Notes: generated by a model from the sequence alone, not told the origin. Positions 45,190-53,695 are shown, counted from the first letter of the stretch. The stretch: 64,000 bases of DNA from Desulfobacula toluolica Tol2 (GCF_000307105.1 NC_018645.1:2317501-2381500); one strand, 5' to 3'. Made by a program: numbers and translations.

Positions 45190-47120
45190 ATCGGGATAGG
45201 ACCCCCCATCACTGAGGAGCCCTCCCACACCACCGGACATACGGATCGCGTATCCGGCGGTTCGGCTGATCAGGCAGATTAGTTCCCGGGCAGAAATAAT
45301 CCAAGAGAAAGGAAATATTTGTTTGGCAGAGCCATGACAACCCATTTAACCCTGCTCATGCGCCAGTGTTTCTTGCGGGAATTTCCGCAAGTGACGGCAT
45401 ATTGAAACGGTATGCCTCGTTTAAGCAGGTTCCGGATTTTCGTTCCGGGATTTTTCCACTGTTTCCATACAACACATCTCAAGCGGCGGATAATCCAGCC
45501 GTTCAAGGACTTGAATATGTGTCTTGCTTCGGTGAGACAGTAATAATTCCACCATCCCCTGATGTACATATTCAATTTATCAATGATCTGGGGAAGACTT
45601 AGACCACAGTTCCGGTTTGTTAATTCTCGAACCCTTTCTTTGAAGCGCTCGATTGTTTTCCGGTGTATGCGGATCTTGGTCTTGCCGCACATACTGATAA
45701 ATGTGTAGCCGAGAAATTTGTCCAGCCATGGTCGGCTGACCTTGCTTTTCTCTTCATTGACCTTGAGCCTGAGCTTTACGGTTATAAACCGTGTAACACT
45801 TTTCATAACACGTTCGGCCGCTTTCTTGCTCTTGAGATATATGACAAAGTCATCAGCGTATCTGACAAATTTATGCCCTCTTTTCTCCAACTCTTTATCC
45901 AGTTCATCCAAAACGATATTTGAGATCACTGGTGAAAGAGGGCCGCCTTGAGGAGTTCCTTCAGCGGCAGATACAACCACCCCGTCGATCATGACACCGG
46001 CTGTTAAGTAACTTCGGATAAGCTTGAGAACCCGCTTATCCTTTATTCTTTCAGCCAGACGGCTCATGAGGCGGTCATGGTTCACTCTGTCGAAAAATTT
46101 GGAAAGATCCATATTAACAGAGTGTGTATATCCTGAGAGCAGATAAACTTTGCCTTGGAGTATGGCATCATGCTGGGATCTTCCAGGTCTGAATCCATGA
46201 CTGGACTCAGAAAAATGCGGGTCCCATATTTGCTGCAATATCTCGCTGACGGCTTGCTGGATCAAACGATCCAAAACTGTTGGAATGCCGAGCAGTCTTA
46301 CTCCGCCATCGGGTTTAGGAATTTCTTTCCTTTTCACCGGTAATGGCTTGTAGTTTCCCTGCAGCAACTTTCCCTTAACTTTGGGCCAGTGGCGTCTGAG
46401 GTAACCCGGTAGTTGATCAACGGTCATGTTGTCGATTCCAGGTGCCCCTTTGTTGCTACGGACCCTTTTTAATGCTCTGAACATGTTTCCCCTTTCAAGG
46501 ATAAACTCCATGAGTCGGGAACTTTCTGTCGGACTTTCGGTGATCTGTAACGCTGTGAACATTTCCATCTGCTGTGGCAATATGTCCATAAGTATACACC
46601 TCCTATTTGTCTCTATCATTTACCCGTACCATTCGGTCCGGGCACCGTTCGGGCCTTCACCGGGGTGAGTCCTCCGTGGAATTCACGGCTCGTTTTCCTG
46701 CGGCTACTATGCCCTCTGCTGACTTCTTCCATGCGGTCGGAGCAGGTTACCCTGCCCTCAGCCAATTTCTGCCGCACGCGGCATCCCAGGGCAGCATGGA
46801 AGATCTCCCGGGGTAAAACACACGTCTTTCAATACGTGGGTGCCGAGTATACGGACATTGCCTATAATGGATAGAGGACTTTACCTTGTGTTGCAGGCTC
46901 GTCCCGCAAATGCACGCCTAACTCGATTTCTGTACGTCACCCCGTACTTTTGTGCCACTCCGCCTCGGCGAAGCCACTGCCTTCCGGAGTACCGTCACCG
47001 GGACCCCGTTGTGATAACACTATGCCCTTCGCCTCCATCTGGCTGGGCTTGGGACTTGCCTTGACTTCCATAAAGGAAGATGCAGGCTCACCCTTAAGAC
47101 GTGTGCCGTGCCCGGCACAC
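45190..47120 (-). mobile_element. Group IIC intron, copy 2 (directly abutting copy 1)
   Basis: A second 1931-bp copy, 5' end at 47120 and 3' end at 45190. Its 5' exon is the bottom strand of attC 2 (ending CGCCTGTT) and its 3' exon begins with the first base of copy 1, so the two introns touch with no exon between. The maturases are identical to the residue. The arrangement implies a later insertion of copy 2 at the same target, after copy 1, since the 5' exon hairpin remained intact. Confidence 0.93.
45279..46589 (-). CDS. ltrA: Group IIC intron reverse transcriptase/maturase, copy 2
   Basis: Identical in sequence to the copy at 43348-44658 (436 aa; RYADD catalytic core, maturase domain, no endonuclease domain). 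Same AGGAGG-supported start. Either copy can supply protein for both introns. Confidence 0.95.
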   Translation of the reverse strand: MDILPQQMEMFTALQITESPTESSRLMEFILERGNMFRALKRVRSNKGAPGIDNMTVDQLPGYLRRHWPKVKGKLLQGNYKPLPVKRKEIPKPDGGVRLLGIPTVLDRLIQQAVSEILQQIWDPHFSESSHGFRPGRSQHDAILQGKVYLLSGYTHSVNMDLSKFFDRVNHDRLMSRLAERIKDKRVLKLIRSYLTAGVMIDGVVVSAAEGTPQGGPLSPVISNIVLDELDKELEKRGHKFVRYADDFVIYLKSKKAAERVMKSVTRFITVKLRLKVNEEKSKVSRPWLDKFLGYTFISMCGKTKIRIHRKTIERFKERVRELTNRNCGLSLPQIIDKLNMYIRGWWNYYCLTEARHIFKSLNGWIIRRLRCVVWKQWKNPGTKIRNLLKRGIPFQYAVTCGNSRKKHWRMSRVKWVVMALPNKYFLSLGLFLPGN

Positions 47121-47243
47121 AACAGGCGGGTGAACCGGACAGCAAGGGTCTCCTTCTTTTTAAAGGTTGAAAAAACTTTTGAATGATGTGCTTTCAATTA
47201 ACTTTTTTGGAAACCCTTGCTGCCCGTTACCCAAGCGTTGGGC
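47121..47243 (+). repeat. attC site 2 (left edge displaced by two introns)
   Basis: AAC at 47121-47123 follows the intron 5' end directly; GTTGGGC at 47237-47243 closes the site. The paired arms are intact. The original left core lay across 43255-43258 (AGCT) and this AAC, now 3.9 kb apart. The site may still fold and recombine, carrying the introns with the AbiGi-like cassette. Confidence 0.9.
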
Positions 47244-47261
47244 TGCAAGGCAATTATTAAA

Positions 47262-47969
47262 ATGAAACTGATTTTTTTTGACGAAGCAAAGAATGATGAC
47301 GGCTATCCTCACTACCACATTGGCGGTATTGGCATAGACGAAGAACACTTGGCTGAAGTTGAGGCGCGCATTAATGAAGTCGTTGAGGAGGCATTTGGCA
47401 GCTCGCGGTTAGAACGCGGCAATGAACTTCATGCTACCGAGATTTACCACCGGAAAAAAAACTTTAAAGATTGGGTAAATTTTAAACAGCGAGTGGCGCT
47501 CTTCGATAAACTGATGCAGATACTTTCAATGCCACAGTTGAACTTAATTGATGTTCAGATTAATGCAGGAAAGCTTTGGCAAAACCAAGTTCCTGACGAG
47601 GTTGCTTTCATGTTCTTTTGCGAGAGAGCCAACGACCTTTGCAAGGCTCAGTCTTGCCTGGGGATGTTGATCGGGGATCGGGAGAGCGACAGGGTAGCCG
47701 AACGATATGCTGGCAGTTTATCTGGTTATCGGGCTATTGGCACAGATTTCGCGTTTGGTAGAGACATCAAAAGCTTGGTTGATTCTGTACATTTCACCCA
47801 CTCTCACCTTAGCCGCTTCTTGCAACTGGCGGATATCTATACTTGGCTTCTCCAGTTTCGCAACCGCAATCACGGTTCTGATAACTTTCGCCATCAAGCC
47901 ATTTTCGATATCTGGGATAAAGAAGAGATCACTATTTATCCGTCAAAGTACAAAGAGTGGCCGAAGTAA
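47262..47969 (+). CDS. DUF3800 domain-containing protein (cassette 3)
   Basis: A 235-aa protein starting at ATG 47262. LIFFDEAKNDDGYPHYHIGGIGID carries the N-terminal acidic DE of DUF3800. ELHATEIYH, DQ-less middle helices and HLSRFLQLADIYTWLLQFRNR complete the RNase H-like pattern. DUF3800 proteins are common in cassettes, phages and defence islands, and a nuclease role is suspected for the fold. A weak site precedes the ATG; expression may depend on an upstream promoter, which the two opposing introns would now block. Confidence 0.8.
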   Translation: MKLIFFDEAKNDDGYPHYHIGGIGIDEEHLAEVEARINEVVEEAFGSSRLERGNELHATEIYHRKKNFKDWVNFKQRVALFDKLMQILSMPQLNLIDVQINAGKLWQNQVPDEVAFMFFCERANDLCKAQSCLGMLIGDRESDRVAERYAGSLSGYRAIGTDFAFGRDIKSLVDSVHFTHSHLSRFLQLADIYTWLLQFRNRNHGSDNFRHQAIFDIWDKEEITIYPSKYKEWPK

Positions 47970-47975
47970 TGTTAT

Positions 47976-48101
47976 GCCCAACAGGCGGGTGAACCGGACA
48001 GCAAGGGTCTCCTTCTTTTTAAAGGTTGAAAAACTTTTGAATGATATGCTTTCAATTAACTTTTTTGGAAACCCTTGCTGCCCGTTACCCAAGCGTTATC
48101 T
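47976..48101 (+). repeat. attC site 3 (intact)
   Basis: The best-formed site in the array. The left core GCCCAAC (47976-47982) matches RYYYAAC exactly. The right core is GTTATCT (48095-48101). The arms and AT-rich loop are as in the other sites. It lies 7 bp after the DUF3800 stop. Confidence 0.94.
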
Positions 48102-48144
48102 TTTAGAACCGTATCCCAGTGATGAGGATCGACAAATTTTAAAC

Positions 48145-48172
48145 TTGACATTGATATCAATAATAGTATCAT
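48145..48172 (+). promoter_or_regulatory. Promoter of hicAB-2
   Basis: TTGACA (48145-48150), a 16-bp spacer and TATCAT (48167-48172) lie 7 bp before the hicA-2 ATG, with the palindrome TTGATATCAA (48151-48160) inside the spacer as a possible operator. The mRNA would be nearly leaderless. Confidence 0.65.
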
Positions 48173-48178
48173 TTACAC

Positions 48179-48439
48179 ATGAAAAGCATAGCTGGAAAAC
48201 TGAAGCAGTTTAAAAACAGTCCGAAAGATGTCAAGTTTTCAGAATTATGCAAAGTTTGTGATTTTTACTTTGGTGACGCGAGACAATCAGGCTCAAGCCA
48301 TAGAGTATACAAAACCCCTTGGAGAGGAGACCCTCGTGTTAATATCCAGAACTCTAAAGGAAAAGCAAAGGCCTACCAAGTCAAGCAAGTCCTAAAAGCC
48401 ATTGAGCGTTTGGAGGTGGAGAATGGTAATAAAAAATGA
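48179..48439 (+). CDS. hicA: HicA-like toxin (cassette 4)
   Basis: An 86-aa HicA-type protein, longer than cassette 1 HicA. FSELCKVCDFYFGDARQSGSSHRVYKTPW holds the SSHRVY block with the likely active His. RVNIQNSKGKAKAYQVKQVLKAIE is typical of this HicA subgroup. The nearly leaderless start sits 7 bp after the -10. Its end overlaps hicB-2 by 17 bp. Confidence 0.85.
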   Translation: MKSIAGKLKQFKNSPKDVKFSELCKVCDFYFGDARQSGSSHRVYKTPWRGDPRVNIQNSKGKAKAYQVKQVLKAIERLEVENGNKK

Positions 48440-48752
48440 TCACTACACATACCGAGTAACTTGGTCAGCCGATGACGATGAGTATATTGGTCTGTGTGCA
48501 GAGTTTCCAAGTTTAAGCTGGTTGACTGAAACGCCTGAAGCCGCTTTGAAAGGTATCCGAAATTTAGTTGCCGATGTGGTAACGGATATGAAGAGGAATA
48601 AAGAAAAAATTCCTAAACCTATCGCTATTAAAAATTATAGCGGTAAATTTATGGTTCGTGTTCCGCCAGATGTTCATCGTACTCTTGCTATCAAAGCAGC
48701 AGAAGCTGGTGTAAGTCTAAATCGTCTTGCAAGTTCCAAATTAAGTCACTGA
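48423..48752 (+). CDS. hicB: HicB-like antitoxin (cassette 4)
   Basis: A 109-aa antitoxin. The N-terminal HicB fold (YRVTWSADDDEYIGLCAEFPSLSW, then TETPEAALKGIRNLVADVV) and a C-terminal ribbon-helix-helix (KFMVRVPPDVHRTLAIKAAEAGVSLNRLAS) are clear. ATG 48423 is backed by GGAGG inside hicA; a TTG 21 nt upstream is open but less likely. The cassette's attC is now 2.4 kb away because an IS91-like element sits between. Confidence 0.88.
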   Translation: MVIKNDHYTYRVTWSADDDEYIGLCAEFPSLSWLTETPEAALKGIRNLVADVVTDMKRNKEKIPKPIAIKNYSGKFMVRVPPDVHRTLAIKAAEAGVSLNRLASSKLSH

Positions 48753-48804
48753 CCCGAAAACATAACAATCTGATAAAAATAGAACTGATCAGATAACAAA
48801 TAAA

Positions 48805-48846
48805 GGATTAGTAACCGTGCCGAGGCACGAGGCTCGGTACTAATCC
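48805..48846 (-). terminator. Terminal hairpin of the IS91-like element, copy A
   Basis: A 9-bp perfect stem (GGATTAGTA with TACTAATCC), extended by CCG/CGG, with an inner GC-rich hairpin. On the minus strand it is followed by TTTATTTG, so it can act as an intrinsic terminator for the transposase transcript as well as an origin-end structure. The same hairpin in copy B is the target of intron copy 4. Confidence 0.7.
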
Positions 48847-49106
48847 TATGGTTCAAGAAGCCGCGGATCAATAGGGGGAAAGGTTAACGATTTGCTGGAT
48901 GTGTTTATGACAAGATGTGATTAAAATATCAAAAGATGGCCTTTATCCTGATGTAAAAATCAAAATTCAGGTCGTTTTCAGCCCTTAAAACCCAGGTCAA
49001 AAATTAAAATACCGTCAATTTGGCGTACGGATACTGAAGCATGTCGATAGTCATTTATCAGGCTGTTTTTAAAGTCGAGCAACACCGGGTAGTCAGTTTT
49101 GTGAAG

Positions 49107-50192
49107 TTATCCGGGCCTGCCTCTTGGTTCCGGCTTTGCAAAGAAAATAAATTTCAAATCATGCCCGCAATGGCTGCATTTAATACCCGGTATTTCAAGT
49201 TCCGGGATTTTAATAAAAAGAGCAATAATGTCATGGATGAATGAGATGAGTTCACGGATTTTTTCTATGGACAATGCGCTGTTGGGATTGAGAAATCCAT
49301 AATGTCTAATTTTCATAAACCCTTTGGGAAGAACATGCTGCAAGAATCGTCGGATAAACTCCATGGCATCCAATGCCATAGTTTTCCACTTCTTTTTTTC
49401 ACGGTCTTTATACAAAAATTTGATGACGCCATTTTCAATGCTTTTAATACGATTATTGGAGATGGCAACCCGGAACACATATCTTGAAAGATAGCGCAGG
49501 GAATTTTGTCCCTGCCCCACGGCCTGGCTGTCAATCACCCATTGCTGTTTCCATACTGCGGAATCAATTTTATCGAGCAGCCCGGCTTTTTTTATGGCAT
49601 CTTTGAATTTGGCTTTAAAAATGACCGCCAGAGGTTTTGTGTGAACAAACAGATCCTGTCTGGAAGAAAGCCATTGGTCATTATCAGATAAAGCACCTCC
49701 GGGAATTATTATATGCAAATGTGGATGATACTGAAGCATGCCGCCCCATGTGTGGAGGGCTGCCAGATATCCGATTCGATCAGATCCGATAAACCGTGTA
49801 TCTTGTGCCAGTTTTTTCAGGGCTTCATTGGTGCATGAAAACAGGGCACCATAAGATAATTTTTGATGAGACCTTACAACATCCCGCAGGCCCTGGGGAA
49901 GTGTAATGGTTAACAGGAAATAATAGGTCGGCAGCAGCTTTTTCATCTGCTGATCCAGCCATTGGTCCGCTTTACTCTGCTGACAGTTGGGACAATGACG
50001 ATTGCCGCAGCAGCAGTGAATAAAATGCAGATTACGGCAGTCATCACATTCATACACCATTGTTCCAAAGGAACCCTTTCTGCAGGCACTGATATCCCGT
50101 ATGGTTTTTTTATGAGACTTCGGCATTCGATCTCCATAAAGTGTCAGATATTTCGGCCCATACATTTGGAAGATTTTTTGAACAGCACTCAT
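49107..50192 (-). CDS. tnpA: IS91-family transposase (HUH, Y2), copy A
   Basis: A 361-aa rolling-circle transposase. The N-terminal zinc-binding region has ECDDCRNLHFIHCCCGNRHCPNCQQ (residues about 49-73). The HUH motif is HPHLH (near residue 155, QYHPHLHIIIPGG). The two catalytic tyrosines lie in SLRYLSRYVFR (YxxxY, near residue 235). The C-terminal IKCSHCGHDLKF is a second zinc-knuckle-like pair. The start overlaps the recombinase stop by 4 bp, so both are translated together. Confidence 0.93.
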   Translation of the reverse strand: MSAVQKIFQMYGPKYLTLYGDRMPKSHKKTIRDISACRKGSFGTMVYECDDCRNLHFIHCCCGNRHCPNCQQSKADQWLDQQMKKLLPTYYFLLTITLPQGLRDVVRSHQKLSYGALFSCTNEALKKLAQDTRFIGSDRIGYLAALHTWGGMLQYHPHLHIIIPGGALSDNDQWLSSRQDLFVHTKPLAVIFKAKFKDAIKKAGLLDKIDSAVWKQQWVIDSQAVGQGQNSLRYLSRYVFRVAISNNRIKSIENGVIKFLYKDREKKKWKTMALDAMEFIRRFLQHVLPKGFMKIRHYGFLNPNSALSIEKIRELISFIHDIIALFIKIPELEIPGIKCSHCGHDLKFIFFAKPEPRGRPG

Positions 50193-51064
50193 GACAACAC
50201 CCCCTGCATGACTTTGGAAACTTTGTCATTGGAATCAACTTGGGCCTGTGTGGTCACATGCAGATAAATCATGGTGCTTTTAAGGGTTTTATGGCCTAAT
50301 ATTTTTTGCACATGGCGTATGGGGATATTAGCTTCCAGCAAATGCGTCGCATAGGCATGGCGGAAGACATGAGGGTGAACATGTTTTTTAAACTTCAGGC
50401 GTTTCAAAGTAGATCGCAAAACGCCTTGAACCCCACTGTCACTGACATGATTTTTGGCATATTGAGCGTCCTTACCGCCATTGCGGCCCAAAGCAGGGAA
50501 TATCCATTTTGAATTGCGATGGGTTTTATAGTATTTGCGCAACGTCAACAGGGTTATTTTGGGTAAAGGCACCGTCCTGTCCATGGCACCCTTTCCACCG
50601 TGAATATGCACAAGTCCCCTGTCGGAAAGAATATCTTTGACCTGAAGTGTTGTTGCCTCCCTTAAACGCAGTCCCATGGAATATAATGTCAAATAAAATG
50701 CATGACTTTGCACAGTGGGAAGGGCATAAATAATCTTTCTGACTTCCTCCAGACTCAGAATAGTCGGTAAGGTCTGCTCACGCTTCCATTTGATGTCGTT
50801 GAAAATGTTCCAGGACCGGACCAGCGTTTTGGTAAAAAAATGCTGAATACCAGAGTAACTGATCCGCAGAGTAGCAGCGCTCCAGCCGAATTCATTCTGG
50901 CAGCAAAGCCAGTATTGACGGAGCTGTTCTTCAGTGATATCTTCTAATGGTTTATTGTAAAAGCGCTGTAGTCTTAAAACCGAACTGGTATAGGATTGAA
51001 TGCTCCTTTTTGCATAACCGGCAAGTTGGAGATCTTCTTTAAAACGTTTGATTAAATTGCTCAT
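50189..51064 (-). CDS. Tyrosine recombinase of the IS91-like element, copy A
   Basis: A 291-aa phage-integrase family protein: SAM-like core-binding domain (LAGYAKRSIQSYTSSVLRLQRFY), then Arg in YSMGLRLREATTLQ, Lys in GGKGAMDRTVPL, HPHVFRHAYATHLL, GH and Tyr in LGHKTLKSTMIYLH. It lacks the IntI-specific insertion, so it is not a second integron integrase. Such recombinases accompany some IS91 relatives. GGAAG lies 7 nt before the ATG, within one arm of a 17-bp inverted repeat. Confidence 0.92.
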   Translation of the reverse strand: MSNLIKRFKEDLQLAGYAKRSIQSYTSSVLRLQRFYNKPLEDITEEQLRQYWLCCQNEFGWSAATLRISYSGIQHFFTKTLVRSWNIFNDIKWKREQTLPTILSLEEVRKIIYALPTVQSHAFYLTLYSMGLRLREATTLQVKDILSDRGLVHIHGGKGAMDRTVPLPKITLLTLRKYYKTHRNSKWIFPALGRNGGKDAQYAKNHVSDSGVQGVLRSTLKRLKFKKHVHPHVFRHAYATHLLEANIPIRHVQKILGHKTLKSTMIYLHVTTQAQVDSNDKVSKVMQGVLS

Positions 51065-51141
51065 GGTATCTTCCTTTTTTCTTTAACCTTGTCGGGTGAA
51101 GATACCGACCTGCAAGCCGGTAACAAGATACCATGAGCAAT
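51056..51141. repeat. 17-bp inverted repeat spanning the recombinase start, copy A
   Basis: ATTGCTCATGGTATCTT (51056-51072) is perfectly repeated in inverse as AAGATACCATGAGCAAT (51125-51141). A further AAGATACC lies between them near 51099. One arm covers the recombinase start codon. It may be the recombinase's own binding or crossover site, or a translational control hairpin. Confidence 0.7.
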
Positions 51142-51192
51142 GGAATTGAACAATGATGATACGGCTTAATCTGCCGCGCAGCGGCTTACTTG

Positions 51193-51315
51193 AACAGGCG
51201 GGTGAACCGGACAGCAAGGGTCTCCTTCTTTTTAAAGGTTAAAAAAACTTTTGGATGATGTGCTTCCAATGAATTTTATTGGAAACCCTTGCTGCCCGTT
51301 ACCCAAGCGTTAACA
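51193..51315 (+). repeat. attC site 4 (left edge displaced by IS91-like copy A)
   Basis: AAC at 51193-51195 directly follows the element's CTTG end; GTTAACA at 51309-51315 closes the site. Arms are intact, with small changes in the loop (GGATGATGTGCTTCCAATG). It closes the hicAB-2 cassette. Confidence 0.9.
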
Positions 51316-51328
51316 TAAAAAAACAGTT

Positions 51329-51784
51329 ATGAATATGAATTACGTTATTTGTGGTCCTCCTGGTAGCGGGAAAACTACTTATGTAAAAAAAGAATCAAAT
51401 AGTGGTGATTTGATCATTGATATGGATGCTTTATCTCACGCAATATCTGGACAACCTTGGTATCAAAAGCCATCTCACATTCTACCATTCGTAAAAAGTG
51501 TTCGAGATCATTTGTATAAGCTGATAGTAGAGCCACCAATTAATGGTCATTTCAATAATTCATGGGTTATCAATTGGGGTGCCCTTGCTAAAGATAGAGA
51601 GCAATTGAAAAAATTATTAAATTCGAAAGTTATAATACTTGAAACTTGTGAAAAAGAATGTTTGAGGCGAATAAAAAATGATTCACGGAGAAGTGACAAT
51701 ATCGATAGTTGGGAAAAGCTAATTAAAAAATGGTGGAATGAATACGAACGACAAGAAGGCGATACAATAATAGGCTTTGATTAA
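51329..51784 (+). CDS. Small P-loop kinase-like ATPase (cassette 5, gene 1)
   Basis: A 151-aa AAA_33/kinase-like protein. Walker A is CGPPGSGKTTYVKK (residues about 8-21). IIDMDALSHAISGQPWYQKP follows, a pattern shared with small phage-type nucleotide or RNA kinases. KVIILETCEKECLRRIKND holds the lid-like Arg residues. No clear Shine-Dalgarno is seen; MNYVICGPP at 51335 is an alternative start. It begins 14 bp after attC 4 and precedes a nucleotidyltransferase by 27 bp. The substrate is unknown. Codon use is strongly AT-rich across this cassette. Confidence 0.8.
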   Translation: MNMNYVICGPPGSGKTTYVKKESNSGDLIIDMDALSHAISGQPWYQKPSHILPFVKSVRDHLYKLIVEPPINGHFNNSWVINWGALAKDREQLKKLLNSKVIILETCEKECLRRIKNDSRRSDNIDSWEKLIKKWWNEYERQEGDTIIGFD

Positions 51785-51811
51785 TGATATTGTCAAATAT
51801 GGCTGGTTAAT

Positions 51812-52981
51812 ATGGGAAATAATATAAAAACATTTTACAAATTAAAGGACTTGCTACTCAGCTCTACAAATTGCAATTTCACATACAGGTTTCCTGACAA
51901 TAGGACTTTCATAGCAAGCTTTATTCATAATAGCAACAACAAGAAAGAGATCATAGTCAATGATATTTTATGTAATGATTTTAGAAAGCTAAACTATTTG
52001 AAATCTGAAATATCTAAATGCCCGAACTATATATCAATATGGGATCATAGACGAAGATTATTGTTTTCAGAAGAAGATTATAAAAAGTACAAAGAGACAG
52101 TATTTAATGGATTGCCATCAATAGGTGGAATTAATTATGTTTACAAAAATGATAGTATTAGTAAAAAAAAACATAAAAATTTCATCAGAGATATAGAAGA
52201 ATCTATAGATCCATTTTTCACTTCTCATCAACTGACTTCCACTATTATTGCTAAGTTTATCAACTCATTGCTTGATGAAGTTGGGATTTGTTGTCACAGC
52301 ATAATTCCATCTGGATCTATTGCTCGACGTACTTGCATTACGAAAAATAAGCATACTATTGATTATGATTATCTAGTAGAGTTGGATACTTTTGATGATG
52401 ATAATATATTGCAAGCATGTAATTTGTTTGCAGAAAAAACCTCTGCCAAAATTCTTGAAGGAAATCGCCCCTCTCAGTGGCACTTAGGAGAAGTGCAATT
52501 TCATGATAAAATTATTGATGTTGATGTGACATTTATACTCAAATTGCCAAATAATATTGTAATTACGCATATGGCCAAACAGCTGCAATATACTAATATC
52601 TTAAAAAATCATGGGGAATCTGTATTAAAGTCTATCTTAGCCAATATAATTGCTGCAAAATCAATATTTAAAAATGCCTTAACCTCAAAGGCTTCAAACG
52701 TGGTAGGGTTAGGAGGCATTGGAATCGAGACATGGATAGTTCAGAGTGGGGGATCAATGCTGAATGCATTTATTGATTTCAAAACAATTTTTTCTCAGAA
52801 CCTATATGATATCCCTCCAGAAGTGTACAATTCTGAATTATTATTATTTAATGATCCTGGGGTTGCGCACAAAAAAGACTTAATGAATGACAATTATTTG
52901 GTTTCTTTATTTTCTAACCAGAAGGATAAAAGTATACAACATATGATATCGATTGTAGATTCGTATTTAGAGCAAATTTAG
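51812..52981 (+). CDS. Pol-beta superfamily nucleotidyltransferase (cassette 5, gene 2)
   Basis: A 389-aa protein. The N-terminal 125 residues are not recognised. Around residue 165 the NT core shows PSGSIARRTCITKNKHTIDYDYLVELD: GS plus the metal-binding DYD. IIDVDVTFIL near 230 supplies the third acidic residue. The region GIGIETWIVQSGGSMLNAFIDF (near residue 305) resembles the helical domain of class I CCA-adding and OAS/CD-NTase enzymes. It could therefore add nucleotides to an RNA or make a small nucleotide signal. It is followed 2 bp later by the phosphoribosyltransferase gene, in clear operon order. Confidence 0.78.
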   Translation: MGNNIKTFYKLKDLLLSSTNCNFTYRFPDNRTFIASFIHNSNNKKEIIVNDILCNDFRKLNYLKSEISKCPNYISIWDHRRRLLFSEEDYKKYKETVFNGLPSIGGINYVYKNDSISKKKHKNFIRDIEESIDPFFTSHQLTSTIIAKFINSLLDEVGICCHSIIPSGSIARRTCITKNKHTIDYDYLVELDTFDDDNILQACNLFAEKTSAKILEGNRPSQWHLGEVQFHDKIIDVDVTFILKLPNNIVITHMAKQLQYTNILKNHGESVLKSILANIIAAKSIFKNALTSKASNVVGLGGIGIETWIVQSGGSMLNAFIDFKTIFSQNLYDIPPEVYNSELLLFNDPGVAHKKDLMNDNYLVSLFSNQKDKSIQHMISIVDSYLEQI

Positions 52982-52983
52982 TT

Positions 52984-53676
52984 ATGGATAAATCAAAAAG
53001 TTCCTTTATATCTTTAATGTGGAATGCTGGAGCCATAAAGACAAGCAGCATTTTTGAGAATAAAGATATACTCTTTAACTCTTCCGGGTATGCTACTCCT
53101 ATCTTTATTGACGTAAACGCAATTTTATCAGATGTAAAACTGTTCGAAAAAATTATGAAGTTGTTAATAGAAGACAATATACATAAAATCAGCAATATAG
53201 ATATTGTTTGTGGAGTAGCATCAGGAGGATTAATTCCAGCGTGGTTAGCTGCCAAGCAGCTTTCATTGAAACTTAACAAAAATATCGGGACAATATATAT
53301 TAAATTTGAAAATAAGATAGATTTTTCATCAAATAATAGTATTTCCGGACTCACTAAAAACCAAACAGGAAAATGTTGTAATTGTTTGGTCATAGATGAT
53401 GTTGTGCATTACTCTAGACATTCTTTAGCTTCAATGGATACCTTAATTGAATATGGAATCAAAGTCAGAAGTGTTGGCTCTTTAGTGACGTATGAAAATC
53501 CAATAGCAACCAAAAATTTTTCAAAATATGAAATAACACATTTTTCTTTTTGTTCTGCCAGAGAAATTATTATTTTTCTGCATGAAAATGCTCTTATAAA
53601 TAATGATGTATTCCAAGATTTATCTTCTTTTATTGACAATCCGTCACTATGGAGAAAACATAACAAACTACCTTGA
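52984..53676 (+). CDS. OPRT-like phosphoribosyltransferase (cassette 5, gene 3)
   Basis: A 230-aa type I phosphoribosyltransferase-like protein. The hood and loop text is IDIVCGVASGGLIPAWLAAKQL (residues about 75-96), like the GVATGG loop of orotate PRTase. The PRPP motif is CLVIDDVVHYSRHSLASMDTL (near residue 135), with the two acidic residues kept but the usual TTGGS replaced by YSRHS. The altered loop could change substrate or reduce catalysis. The downstream transporter gene starts 20 bp after its stop. Confidence 0.78.
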   Translation: MDKSKSSFISLMWNAGAIKTSSIFENKDILFNSSGYATPIFIDVNAILSDVKLFEKIMKLLIEDNIHKISNIDIVCGVASGGLIPAWLAAKQLSLKLNKNIGTIYIKFENKIDFSSNNSISGLTKNQTGKCCNCLVIDDVVHYSRHSLASMDTLIEYGIKVRSVGSLVTYENPIATKNFSKYEITHFSFCSAREIIIFLHENALINNDVFQDLSSFIDNPSLWRKHNKLP

Positions 53677-53695
53677 TCTGAAGGAAATAACAAAA

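Larger units (their letters stand above)
48795..51192 (-). mobile_element. IS91-like element with tyrosine recombinase, copy A
   Basis: A 2398-bp unit reading on the minus strand, identical at its borders and in both proteins to 59758-62155. The recombinase gene comes first, then the HUH transposase. The end beyond the transposase (replication-origin side) has a hairpin, GGATTAGTA with TACTAATCC at 48805-48846, followed on the minus strand by TTTATTTGTT. The other end starts CAAGTAAGCC with a GCCGCTGCGCGGC hairpin. It is inserted exactly at the AAC opening attC 4, so AAC is seen at both borders. The 48847-49106 part between hairpin and gene shows no ORF. Confidence 0.88.

Noticed and set aside
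43435-45345. Plus-strand ORFs of 62-87 codons repeated in each intron
   Set aside because: They are antisense to the maturase or lie in ribozyme domains, show no ribosome sites, and recur only because the intron is repeated.
47707-48213. 168-codon plus-strand ORF
   Set aside because: It overlaps the DUF3800 gene in another frame and then runs through attC 3; no protein-like pattern.
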